From Owenweeksia sp963758205 (lineage in GTDB: Bacteria; Bacteroidota; Bacteroidia; Flavobacteriales; Schleiferiaceae), in contig CAVWUM010000001.1 in assembly GCA_963758205.1 (NCBI GenBank), positions 310,001-374,000 of the forward strand: a DNA stretch of 64,000 nt, read 5' to 3'. The position numbers were made by a program, and so were the translations under genes. Below the pieces are notes generated by a model, which did no database searches, was not told where the DNA came from, and saw only the letters and a program-made list of their open reading frames with translations. How positions within the stretch are numbered: the stretch's first letter is position 1; every line of letters starts with the position of its first letter. This document shows positions 1-8,196 of the stretch, piece by piece.

Positions 1-601
1 AATAGTAATGTCTCCTATTATAAAACGTAGTAATACTATTGGTAGCACTGGTGTAAGGGGTAGCGGACTCTAATAATCTTGAAGATGAAATACCAGCCCA
101 GATAGTGGGAGATTCATAGTAAAAACCGAAGTCCATATCAAAACCAACTCCTGTTGCTCCTGTGGGAGCAATAAATGGATCAGTTGAACCATTTGAACCA
201 TCAGGGGCAATCCATTCGGCATTATTTACCGTTTGTGTGGATATGTTGGCAGAAAAGCCGGCTCCAATAGTTCCGTTGCCTAGGTTATACTGAAATGCAT
301 AACCTAAACCGGCATTAATAATTTGAAAATAACCTATTTGGTCGTTAGAGATTTTTAATCCCAGTCCACCATGTAGAATTTTTAAAGGCACATTGGCATT
401 TATATTCTGTGAGGTGGGGGCACCTTCAAAACCTACCCATTGGCTACGGTGTACACCGTTAATGCAAATAGCGCCACCGCTACCCACAACACCGGGGTTG
501 TAATACATTCTGTTAAACTGAAATTGGGTAAACTGTAAGTCCTGCTGAGCCAGCCCTGTAAAAGCCAGGCAGGAGAAAATTGCCAAGTAGATTTTCCTCA
601 T
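1..601 (-). CDS. PorP/SprF-family T9SS membrane protein (3' part cut by window edge)
   Basis: The minus frame opens with ATG at 601 and runs off the left edge, giving about 200 residues. It starts with a signal peptide (MRKIYLAIFSCLAFTGLAQQ), then QFTQFQFNRMYYNPGVVGSG and IALHRSQWVGF-like text (here INGVHRSQWVGFEGAP), the hallmark N-terminus of PorP/SprF proteins. These are outer-membrane beta-barrel or scaffold-associated proteins of the type IX secretion/gliding machinery, normally about 300 residues with alternating barrel strands, as seen here. PorP/SprF proteins are multi-copy in Bacteroidota and often partner large surface adhesins; no partner gene is visible because the window ends. 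Family call is firm; which paralogue it is cannot be told. Confidence 0.8.
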   Translation of the reverse strand, partial: MRKIYLAIFSCLAFTGLAQQDLQFTQFQFNRMYYNPGVVGSGGAICINGVHRSQWVGFEGAPTSQNINANVPLKILHGGLGLKISNDQIGYFQIINAGLGYAFQYNLGNGTIGAGFSANISTQTVNNAEWIAPDGSNGSTDPFIAPTGATGVGFDMDFGFYYESPTIWAGISSSRLLESATPYTSATNSITTFYNRRHYY

Positions 602-731
602 AAAGTGAGATTCATTTTACTTTTAATCCTTGTTAGGAACCACCAAAGATAAAATTTTGAACAAAAAAATGTTGATTGAGCAAAAAAATTAACGAAATTA
701 TCCGCTCACTTAACGAAAAGATAACCGCTAA

Positions 732-1907
732 TTACATGTTCTTTTTCATGGCCTGCCACCACCTTACAGGCGTTTCATTTTCACACGCTTTTTGGTAATC
801 CTCATAAGTACAGGGTATTAGCTTGTGTCTTTCCATGCCGCTGCGATCATCAATGGTGCTAACTTCTATCCACCAACGCTCGCTTAGTGGGCTTTTGTAA
901 AAAATCAGTTCATGATCGCCCTCATCTATTAAAACGGTGAATTTTTGGTAGTCTTCTTTGCTGGCAAAAGGGTAATCCCCTTTACGTGAGTTATATCCTT
1001 CAACAAAATACCACACCATTTGCGCAAGCAAATGGGCAGTTTGGCCATTAAAGTCGTTAGAGGGATTACACTCATAAATGCCAAAAGAAGATACCTTGTC
1101 ACTAATGCCGGCATAGCGGCTGAGCGCACAGGCCTCTTCGCCATTAAAACCGTTTGGAGATGAATTAGAGTTGCCGGGCGCATCAGGGTGGCGGATGGCC
1201 GAAATATCAAAACTTACAATATCCGCATCACGTAAAATGGGCTCAGCTTCTGCCAGGCTCTTTTTAAATGTGCCCAGCCTATGCACATCAAAGTACATGC
1301 GCTCCATCAGGTCAATTTCCTCCTGGTTTACAAAGTAGGTTTGGTAACCAATATTGCTGTAGTTAAAAAGTATATATGGCTTTTTAAGTATTACATGGCT
1401 TAAAAAGTTGGCGGAATTCAAGTCCTTTTCCTGAGAGCCTAAATCAAACCTTGAATCTATACTTACCAGATTTACAGTTTGCTCAAGCCTGTCATACGCC
1501 CGGTAATTGGCGAAAGTCATATCCTGGCTGCCACCTATTATAATAGGTATAATATTGGCCTTCAATAATTCAAAACACACTTCCCGCAAGGCACTGTGGG
1601 TATCTACTAATGTTTCGCCCGGGTATAGGTTTCCAAGGTCAGCCATGGTGGCTTTCCACTTACCACAGTAAAGTGAATAGAGATGATGACGCACTTCATC
1701 AGGTGCGGATTTACAGCCCTGATTTTTAACGGAACCCCGATCTTCAACCACACCAATAATAGCCATTTTTACACCTTCCAAATCAGGCATTCCTTCTACC
1801 TCGCGGTGTACCCGAAGGTTGGCCGCAACTGATTGCGGGTGCCATTTCTTCTCATCAAAGTTCAGTATACTATCCCTTACCGGGGAAAGGAAATCTTCGA
1901 GGTTCAT
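732..1907 (-). CDS. Arginase/formimidoylglutamase-fold protein with degenerate metal site
   Basis: A 391-residue protein of the ureohydrolase (arginase, agmatinase, HutG) fold. The fold landmarks are present, but the manganese ligands are altered: GGSQD (125-129) where active enzymes have GGDHS-like GGxH, SIDSRFD (149-155) instead of DAHxD, and SFDIS (232-236) followed by HPDAPG instead of SxDxDxxDPxxAPG. Two His ligands and one Asp are therefore replaced (by Q, R and S). Bacteroidota homologues are usually annotated as formimidoylglutamase (last step of histidine breakdown to glutamate), and a urocanate hydratase lies at the other end of this window, but catalysis by the usual binuclear Mn mechanism is doubtful. 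Its ATG overlaps the topA stop (ATGA), implying translational coupling with topA. Confidence 0.8.
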   Translation of the reverse strand: MNLEDFLSPVRDSILNFDEKKWHPQSVAANLRVHREVEGMPDLEGVKMAIIGVVEDRGSVKNQGCKSAPDEVRHHLYSLYCGKWKATMADLGNLYPGETLVDTHSALREVCFELLKANIIPIIIGGSQDMTFANYRAYDRLEQTVNLVSIDSRFDLGSQEKDLNSANFLSHVILKKPYILFNYSNIGYQTYFVNQEEIDLMERMYFDVHRLGTFKKSLAEAEPILRDADIVSFDISAIRHPDAPGNSNSSPNGFNGEEACALSRYAGISDKVSSFGIYECNPSNDFNGQTAHLLAQMVWYFVEGYNSRKGDYPFASKEDYQKFTVLIDEGDHELIFYKSPLSERWWIEVSTIDDRSGMERHKLIPCTYEDYQKACENETPVRWWQAMKKNM

Positions 1908-4381
1908 TTTTTGGCCCGCGATTTTTTAGTTTTTGGCCCGGCTTTTTCCAATAAGGCTTCGGCTTCTTCCAGCGTAAGCTTGGTGGCATCTACCGTTTTG
2001 GCTAATTCTAGTTTGGTTTTACCCTTAATAATGTTAGATCTTCCCCAGCGGGCCTTTTCAATACGGATGCCCTTATCGGGCCAGTTTTGTAATACTTTTT
2101 CGCGCTCCTTCTTTTTCTTGTCTTCAATAAGTTCTTCAATATCATTCTGGCTAAGATTGTCAAAATCATATTTCTTGTTCACGTTGATGAACATGCCATC
2201 CCACTTAATAAATGGCCCAAAGCGACCTACCCCTTTCTGAACGGGTTTGCCCTCGTATTTGGCAATCGGGGCATCAGCCTCTTCTTTAGCTTTTATAAGT
2301 TCAACGGCCCTCTCCAGGTCAACTTCCATCGGGTCTTCACCTTTATCAAGCGAGATAAACTTGCCATTAAATTTTACATAAGGGCCATAGCGGCCAACGT
2401 TCACTTCTACAGTTTCACCTTTATATTCACCAAGATCCTTTGGTAGTTCAAATAGCTTTAAGGCTTCTTCCAGAGTAATAGTATCGATAGACTGCCCCTT
2501 GAGCAAACTGGCAAACTTTGGTTTTTCTTCATCTTCGGCCTCACCAATTTGTACCATCGGTCCGTATCGGCCAATCCTTGAAAAAACAGGTTTTCCGGTT
2601 TCTGGGTCTTCGCCCAGGTGTCTCTCACCGGAAGCACGTTCTGAAGTTTCTTCAACCTCTTTAAGGTGTGGATGAAAATCAGAATAAAATGAATCGATCA
2701 TTTCTACCCACTTTTCATGGCCTGCAGCTATTTCGTCAAACTGTTCCTCAACCCTGGCGGTGAAGTTAAAGTCCAGCACCTTATTAAAATGCTCCACCAA
2801 AAAGTCGTTTACCACAGAGCCTATATCCGTAGGGATTAATTTGTTTTTATCCGCTCCGGTAGTTTCACTCAGCGTTTTATCTTTTAGCTGATTATCCTTT
2901 AGCGTAAGCTGTAGATACTCCCTTTTGGTACCCGGTAATTCTGATTTTTCTATGTATTCCCTACGCTGTATGGTACTGATGGTCGGTGCATAGGTGGATG
3001 GTCGCCCGATACCGAGCTCCTCAAGTTTTTTTACCAGGCTGGCCTCCGTAAAACGGGCAGGACTTTGAGTAAAGCGCTGGGTGGCAATTATAGCGTCATT
3101 AATCAACTTTTCACCGGTTTTCATAGCCGGCAACATGCCTTCCTGTTCTTCGGTATCCTCGTCATCTGTTCCTTCAAGGTACACCTTTAGGAAGCCTTCA
3201 AATTTGATTACCTCACCACGGGCTACAAACTCCAGTTGCTGTTCGGGTGTGCTAATGCGCAATACGGTACGTTCCAATTGGGCATCGCTCATTTGCGAGG
3301 CCAGGGTTCTTTTCCATATTAAATCATACAACCTTTGCTGTTGTGATTCTCCGGTAATGGTATGCCTCGCCATTTCAGTAGGGCGGATAGCTTCGTGAGC
3401 CTCCTGCGCACCTTTGCTTTTAGTAGCGTAGGTTCTGCGCTTGGCGTATTCCTTACCGTAACTTTTATTTATTTCCTGCTCAGCGGCATTAAGTGCATCA
3501 TTGCTCAGGTTTACAGAGTCAGTACGCATGTATGTAATAAGTCCCGCTTCGTAAAGGCGCTGAGCTACCTGCATGGTTTGACCTACGCTAAAGTATAGCT
3601 TACGCGATGCCTCCTGTTGCAGTGTGGAGGTGGTAAACGGTCCGGCCGGAGATTTTTTGGCCGGCTTGGTTTCAATATCATCTATATTAAAAGTGTGCGA
3701 TTTACACTTCTCTAAAAATTCGCGGGCCTCTTTTTCAGAGTCAAATTTCTTGTTCAGCTCGGCTTTAAATGATTTGCCATCCTGATTTTTAAATTCACCC
3801 ACTACCCTGAAATAGGCCTTCGATTTAAAGTTCTGGATTTCGCGTTCGCGCTCTACTATAAGGCGAACCGCCACCGATTGCACACGGCCAGCGGATAAAC
3901 CGGCTCTTACCTTCTTCCAAAGCACCGGTGAAAGTTCGTATCCCACTAATCGGTCCAAAATTCTGCGGGCCTGCTGGGCGTCTACCAGATTTTTATCGAT
4001 CTTCCGGGGATTTTGGATGGCGCGTTCTATAGCCCCTTTGGTAATTTCATGAAAAACAATGCGGTTAGTAGTAACCGGGTTTAAGCCCAATGCTTCCGCA
4101 AGATGCCAGGCAATGGCCTCTCCCTCGCGGTCCTCATCCGAAGCAAGCCAAACGGTTTCCGCTTTTTTGGTAAGAGCCTTCAATTTTTTTACTACCTCTT
4201 TTTTATCGCTGGAAATCGCATACTTAGGTTCGTAGTTATTGGCAATATCAATCCCCATATCCTTTTTTACCAGGTCGCGGATATGACCATAGCTTGATTC
4301 TACCTGAAAATCTTTTCCGAGGTACTTTTCTATGGTTTTGGCCTTGGCCGGTGACTCTACGATTACTAAATTTTTGGGCAT
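1904..4381 (-). CDS. topA: DNA topoisomerase I
   Basis: Type IA topoisomerase that relaxes negative supercoils by transient single-strand cleavage. The TOPRIM start is plain (MPKNLVIVESPAKAKTIEKYLG) with the acidic ASDEDREGEAIAWHL motif, followed by the archetypal SAGRVQSVAVRLIVERE segment and the active-site tyrosine in GLITYMRTDS near residue 285. The C-terminus holds repeated R-x-GRYGP / GRFGPFIKWDG modules (topoisomerase C-terminal repeats) and a basic K-rich tail rather than four-Cys zinc fingers, as usual in Bacteroidota. An upstream in-frame ATG at 4417 exists, but the start at 4381 places the family's conserved N-terminus directly after Met. Downstream it overlaps the arginase-fold gene by 4 nt. 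About 825 residues, normal length for the family. Confidence 0.97.
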   Translation of the reverse strand: MPKNLVIVESPAKAKTIEKYLGKDFQVESSYGHIRDLVKKDMGIDIANNYEPKYAISSDKKEVVKKLKALTKKAETVWLASDEDREGEAIAWHLAEALGLNPVTTNRIVFHEITKGAIERAIQNPRKIDKNLVDAQQARRILDRLVGYELSPVLWKKVRAGLSAGRVQSVAVRLIVEREREIQNFKSKAYFRVVGEFKNQDGKSFKAELNKKFDSEKEAREFLEKCKSHTFNIDDIETKPAKKSPAGPFTTSTLQQEASRKLYFSVGQTMQVAQRLYEAGLITYMRTDSVNLSNDALNAAEQEINKSYGKEYAKRRTYATKSKGAQEAHEAIRPTEMARHTITGESQQQRLYDLIWKRTLASQMSDAQLERTVLRISTPEQQLEFVARGEVIKFEGFLKVYLEGTDDEDTEEQEGMLPAMKTGEKLINDAIIATQRFTQSPARFTEASLVKKLEELGIGRPSTYAPTISTIQRREYIEKSELPGTKREYLQLTLKDNQLKDKTLSETTGADKNKLIPTDIGSVVNDFLVEHFNKVLDFNFTARVEEQFDEIAAGHEKWVEMIDSFYSDFHPHLKEVEETSERASGERHLGEDPETGKPVFSRIGRYGPMVQIGEAEDEEKPKFASLLKGQSIDTITLEEALKLFELPKDLGEYKGETVEVNVGRYGPYVKFNGKFISLDKGEDPMEVDLERAVELIKAKEEADAPIAKYEGKPVQKGVGRFGPFIKWDGMFINVNKKYDFDNLSQNDIEELIEDKKKKEREKVLQNWPDKGIRIEKARWGRSNIIKGKTKLELAKTVDATKLTLEEAEALLEKAGPKTKKSRAKK

Positions 4382-4508
4382 ATATGATCGGTTTATTTGG
4401 GCGTTTTCAACCGACAAAGTAAATCAAATGTTTTTTCAGTTGGTATTAATTTGAATGAGAGTGTTTTATAAATCATCTGCCAAACTGGCACAGCCTCAAT
4501 CTCATTTG

Positions 4509-4516
4509 TACTTTTG
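4509..4516 (+). promoter_or_regulatory. Candidate Bacteroidota -7 promoter element of miaB operon
   Basis: TACTTTTG fits the Bacteroidota -7 consensus TAnnTTTG and is followed by GCAC, 24 bases before the miaB ATG. No clear TTTG -33 element is visible at the expected spacing, so the match rests on the -7 box and the position in the short divergent gap between topA and miaB. Confidence 0.45.
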
Positions 4517-4539
4517 CACTCCTTTTATATATAGCATAT

Positions 4540-5982
4540 ATGCACAATACTGAGACTAAAGAAATGATGGAAGAAAACCGCCAGGGCGAAGCTTTGGTGG
4601 TGGAGCGCGAGCATGCTACAAAAAAGCTTTACATAGAGAGCTACGGTTGCCAGATGAACTTTTCGGATAGTGAAATTGTGGCCTCCATCCTTACTAAAGA
4701 AGGCTACGGAACCACCCGAAATGTAGAAGAGGCCGACCTTGTTTTACTGAACACCTGTTCCATACGCGATAAGGCCGAGCAAACGGTTCGTCATCGTTTG
4801 ACCAATTTTCATAAGATAAAAGCCAACAATCCTGACATGAAAATAGGAGTGTTGGGCTGCATGGCCGAGCGCCTTAAAAGCAAATTACTTGATGAGGAAA
4901 AACTGGTGGACATGGTGGTGGGCCCTGATGCCTACCGCGATTTACCAAATCTTGTAAAAGAGATTGATTCAGGCAGAAAGGCTGTAAACGTAATTCTATC
5001 AAAAGAGGAAACGTATGGGGATGTAAGCCCGGTACGCCTTGGGCAAAATGGTGTTACTGCTTTTGTATCCATAACCCGTGGGTGCGATAATATGTGCACC
5101 TTTTGTGTAGTGCCATTTACCCGTGGTCGTGAGCGTAGCCGCAATCCACAAACTATTTTAGAGGAAGTGCGCGACCTTAATGCCAATGGCTTTAAGGAGA
5201 TTACCCTGCTTGGTCAAAACGTAGATTCTTACCTGTGGTACGGGGGCGGACTGAAAAAAGACTTTGACAAAGCCAGTGATGCAGCCAAGGCCTCAGCGGT
5301 TGATTTTGCTCAATTGCTATGTATGGTGGCCGAAGAAGTACCCGGCATGCGTATTCGTTTCAGTACTTCAAATCCTCAAGATATGAGCGATGATGTGCTT
5401 CACGCGATAGCGAAGTATGATAACATTTGTAAATACATCCACCTGCCTGTACAATCCGGCAGCAGCCGAATACTTAAATTGATGAACCGTGGCCATAACC
5501 GGGAGGAGTACATGGCTTTGGTAGACAGGATAAAAACAATAATTCCGGGTTGCGGTATTTCGCAGGACATAATTACAGGTTTCCCTACCGAAACGGAGGA
5601 AGACCACCAGGAGACTTTGAGCCTGATGGAATATGTGGGGTATGATTACGGATATATGTTTTATTACTCCGAAAGGCCCAATACCTATGCGGAACGTAAG
5701 ATGGAAGATGACATCCCTATGGAGGTGAAAAAGCGCAGGTTGAACGAAATTATTCAGGTGCAAAGAAGGCTATCTGCGGAAAGCAACCAAAAGCACTTAG
5801 GAAAAGTGGAAGAGGTTTTGATAGAGGGCACCTCGAAAAAATCGGATGATGAGTGGTACGGCAGAACTACCTACAACCATGTGGTGGTTTTCCCTAAGGG
5901 AGATGAAAAGCCCGGTGATTTTGTAAACGTAAAGATTGAAGATTGCACCACGGCTACATTATTGGGTACACGCGTTATGTAG
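4540..5982 (+). CDS. miaB: tRNA-2-methylthio-N6-dimethylallyladenosine synthase MiaB
   Basis: Radical SAM methylthiotransferase that converts i6A37 to ms2i6A37 in tRNAs reading UNN codons. The UPF0004 N-domain cysteines (C37 in YGCQMNFSDSE, C73 in LLNTCSIRDKAEQ, C107 in GVLGCMAERL) bind the auxiliary cluster. The radical SAM triad is C182, C186 and C189 (TRGCDNMCTFCVVPF), followed by GREKSR-like GRERSR. A C-terminal TRAM domain ends in TTATLLGTRV. At 480 residues it is slightly longer than E. coli MiaB because of an about 25-residue acidic N-terminal tail, common in Bacteroidota. It heads a plus-strand run of genes (exported protein, sigma-54 activator, lptE, TPR protein, secG). Confidence 0.97.
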   Translation: MHNTETKEMMEENRQGEALVVEREHATKKLYIESYGCQMNFSDSEIVASILTKEGYGTTRNVEEADLVLLNTCSIRDKAEQTVRHRLTNFHKIKANNPDMKIGVLGCMAERLKSKLLDEEKLVDMVVGPDAYRDLPNLVKEIDSGRKAVNVILSKEETYGDVSPVRLGQNGVTAFVSITRGCDNMCTFCVVPFTRGRERSRNPQTILEEVRDLNANGFKEITLLGQNVDSYLWYGGGLKKDFDKASDAAKASAVDFAQLLCMVAEEVPGMRIRFSTSNPQDMSDDVLHAIAKYDNICKYIHLPVQSGSSRILKLMNRGHNREEYMALVDRIKTIIPGCGISQDIITGFPTETEEDHQETLSLMEYVGYDYGYMFYYSERPNTYAERKMEDDIPMEVKKRRLNEIIQVQRRLSAESNQKHLGKVEEVLIEGTSKKSDDEWYGRTTYNHVVVFPKGDEKPGDFVNVKIEDCTTATLLGTRVM

Positions 5983-6037
5983 CTTAAAACTTCAATATAA
6001 CATTCTAACTCCTCAGGTCAGTTCAAACATATTAATA

Positions 6038-6439
6038 ATGAAGAAAACATTTGTAGCACTACTTCTTTTAGCCACTGCCGTGGGATTAAAGGCACAGGAA
6101 AAAGTGGGCGACCGCTGGGTGGATAACAACCTATCGCTGGCGGTGGTGCAGGAGTCTATAAAAAAGGATGGCAGGCTTACCATTTGTGTGATGGACACTT
6201 CGCGCAATGCCTGTATTGAAAACCTGCAGACCGGTTTTGAGTTAAAGGTATATGACGCCTCCAACAATATGATTTGGGAAGGTATTGGTAGCGGAAGAAC
6301 CAAACAGGTAGTATTGCCAAAACCACTGCCCCAGGCCAGTTATTTAACCATAAGGGCTTTTAAGCCATACGTTACCAATAAGCGTACGGGCAACCTTATC
6401 CACCAGGATAAGGCCATCCAAACAAAGCATACATTATAA
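6038..6439 (+). CDS. Small exported protein of unknown function
   Basis: 133 residues starting MKKTFVALLLLATAVGLKAQ, a clear Sec signal peptide ending at AxAQ-type cleavage. The mature part is a compact, probably beta-rich domain (CVMDTSRNACIENLQTGFEL, then TIRAFKPYV). I do not recognise a named family. An in-frame ATG at 5936 overlaps the 3' end of miaB and lacks a signal peptide directly after it, so 6038 is the better start. The stop TAA shares one base with the ATG of the next gene (TAATG), so it is translationally linked to the sigma-54 activator. Confidence 0.7.
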   Translation: MKKTFVALLLLATAVGLKAQEKVGDRWVDNNLSLAVVQESIKKDGRLTICVMDTSRNACIENLQTGFELKVYDASNNMIWEGIGSGRTKQVVLPKPLPQASYLTIRAFKPYVTNKRTGNLIHQDKAIQTKHTL

Positions 6440-7701
6440 TGAGTAGTCTTCAGGAAATAAAACAGCGCTTTGGGATTATAGGTTCCTCGGCATTGCTGGA
6501 GCGGGCGCTAAATAAGGCATTGCAGGTAGCTTCTACAGATATTTCGGTATTGGTAAGTGGCGAAAGTGGAGTTGGTAAGGAAGCTATCCCGCGAATTATA
6601 CATAGCCAGTCGCACCGTAAGCACAACCCTTATATAGCTGTAAACTGCGGTGCCATACCCGAGGGAACTATTGATAGCGAGCTATTCGGTCACGAAAAGG
6701 GATCATTTACCGGAGCCACCGCTGCCCGTAAAGGTTACTTTGAAGAAGCCGATGGCGGAACCATATTTCTGGATGAAGTAGGAGAACTGCCGCTTAGCAC
6801 GCAGGTTCGCCTGTTAAGGGTGTTGGAAACCGGTGAGTTTATAAAGGTAGGATCATCAAAAGCGCAGAAAACCGATGTGCGTATAGTAGCCGCCACCAAT
6901 GTGGATTTACTCGGAGCTATCCGTAAGAATAAGTTTAGAGAAGATCTCTATTATCGCCTTAATACAGTAGAGATAAATATCCCGCCATTGCGTGAAAGGC
7001 AGGACGACATCCATTTGATTTTCAGAAAATTTGTAGCCGACTTTTCAGATAAGTACCATGTGCCACAAGTAAGGCTTACGCCAGATGCTGTGGAAATGCT
7101 CCGCAGTTTCCGTTGGCCGGGAAATATCCGCCAGCTGCGCAATCTGGCCGAGCAACTTTCGGTGGTGGAAACCGAGCGTGAGATTGACGGGCAAACCCTC
7201 ATGAACTATTTGCCCAGTATCGGTAAAAGTGAACTGCCAGCCTTATATAAAAAGGAGCAGGAAAGTTCATCCGGTGATTTTTCGAGCGAGCGAGAAATCA
7301 TGTACAAGATTTTATTTGACATGAAAAACGACTTGCACGATCTTAAAAAGCTTACGCTGGAATTGATTAAGGAAGGTGTGCATGAGGATTTTGAAAAAGA
7401 CAATTCAACTCTCATTCATAAGGTGTATGGCAGTGATGATAATCATGTAGAGGAAAAGAGGGAAAAGGAAGCAAAGTACCTGCCTATATATAAGGAGGGT
7501 GATACGGAGTTGCATACCGAAACCTATGATACGGATCATGAAACAGTGGAGGAGGAGAGCCTCTCTTTACAGGAAAAGGAGCTGGAGCTTATAAAGAAGG
7601 CGCTGGAACGTAATAATGGTAAGCGAAAAAATGCGGCTGATGAACTTGGTATTTCGGAACGCACTTTGTATCGCAAAATCAAACAATACGATTTACAGTG
7701 A
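6439..7701 (+). CDS. Sigma-54-dependent transcriptional activator without receiver domain
   Basis: 420 residues: AAA+ sigma-54 interaction domain from about residue 12 with Walker A GESGVGKE (41-48), the L1 loop as GSFTGA (88-93, canonical GAFTGA), Walker B GGTIFLDE (106-113), and an R-finger region near RLLRVLETGEF. An acidic linker (about 280-370) leads to a C-terminal Fis-type HTH (NGKRKNAADELGISERTLYRK). No N-terminal receiver, GAF or PAS domain precedes the ATPase, so activity would have to be controlled by level, partner proteins or the linker. The gene is embedded between miaB and lptE with 1-nt and 4-nt overlaps, a neighbourhood typical of Flavobacteriales. Its targets are not evident from this window. 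Confidence 0.93.
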   Translation: MSSLQEIKQRFGIIGSSALLERALNKALQVASTDISVLVSGESGVGKEAIPRIIHSQSHRKHNPYIAVNCGAIPEGTIDSELFGHEKGSFTGATAARKGYFEEADGGTIFLDEVGELPLSTQVRLLRVLETGEFIKVGSSKAQKTDVRIVAATNVDLLGAIRKNKFREDLYYRLNTVEINIPPLRERQDDIHLIFRKFVADFSDKYHVPQVRLTPDAVEMLRSFRWPGNIRQLRNLAEQLSVVETEREIDGQTLMNYLPSIGKSELPALYKKEQESSSGDFSSEREIMYKILFDMKNDLHDLKKLTLELIKEGVHEDFEKDNSTLIHKVYGSDDNHVEEKREKEAKYLPIYKEGDTELHTETYDTDHETVEEESLSLQEKELELIKKALERNNGKRKNAADELGISERTLYRKIKQYDLQ

Positions 7702-8195
7702 AAAAACTAATTGCTATTTGCTCCCTCGCCATGGCTACAGCCTGCGGGGGTTATTCTTTTACAGGAGGTGATGTTGGCGATGCCCAAACGGTTTCCGTGG
7801 CCTTTTTCCCCAACTATGCGGACCTGGTGCAGCCACAGCTTAGCCAGATTTTTACCGAAAAACTTCGCGATATTTTTGTGCAGCAAACATCCCTGGAGCT
7901 TACCGAGCGCGGTGGGGATTTACATTTTGAAGGTTCCATTGTAGGTTATAATATTAAACCCATTAGTGCCCAGGCCAGTGAAATTGGCCAGGTGGCCCAA
8001 AACCGGCTTACTATTGAGGTAAACGTAATCTTCACCAATAAGCTGGAAGAGTCCAAAAGCTTTGAAAAGCGATTTTCACGGTTTGAGGATTTTGATGCAA
8101 ATGCCGATATTTCAGCCGTGGAAGGGGAGCTGATAGAAGTTATTACCCAGCAGCTGTCCGAAAACATTTTAAATCAATCTATAGGTAACTGGTAA
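7698..8195 (+). CDS. lptE: LptE-like LPS assembly lipoprotein
   Basis: 165 residues with a lipoprotein signal ending in MATACGGYSF (lipobox Cys). LptE partners the outer-membrane barrel LptD to insert lipopolysaccharide into the outer leaflet. Supporting signs are the family's GYSFTG start after the Cys, a region asserting beta strands around GDLHFEGSIVGYNIKPIS, and the conserved operon position between the sigma-54 activator and secG in Bacteroidota. Translation uses GTG, which overlaps the preceding stop (GTGA). Sequence similarity in this family is low, so the call leans on context as much as on sequence. Confidence 0.82.
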   Translation: MKKLIAICSLAMATACGGYSFTGGDVGDAQTVSVAFFPNYADLVQPQLSQIFTEKLRDIFVQQTSLELTERGGDLHFEGSIVGYNIKPISAQASEIGQVAQNRLTIEVNVIFTNKLEESKSFEKRFSRFEDFDANADISAVEGELIEVITQQLSENILNQSIGNW

Positions 8196-8196
8196 T

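Noticed and set aside
929..1210. Minus-strand frame inside the arginase-fold gene
   Set aside because: Overlaps a well-supported gene in another frame and has no recognisable features.
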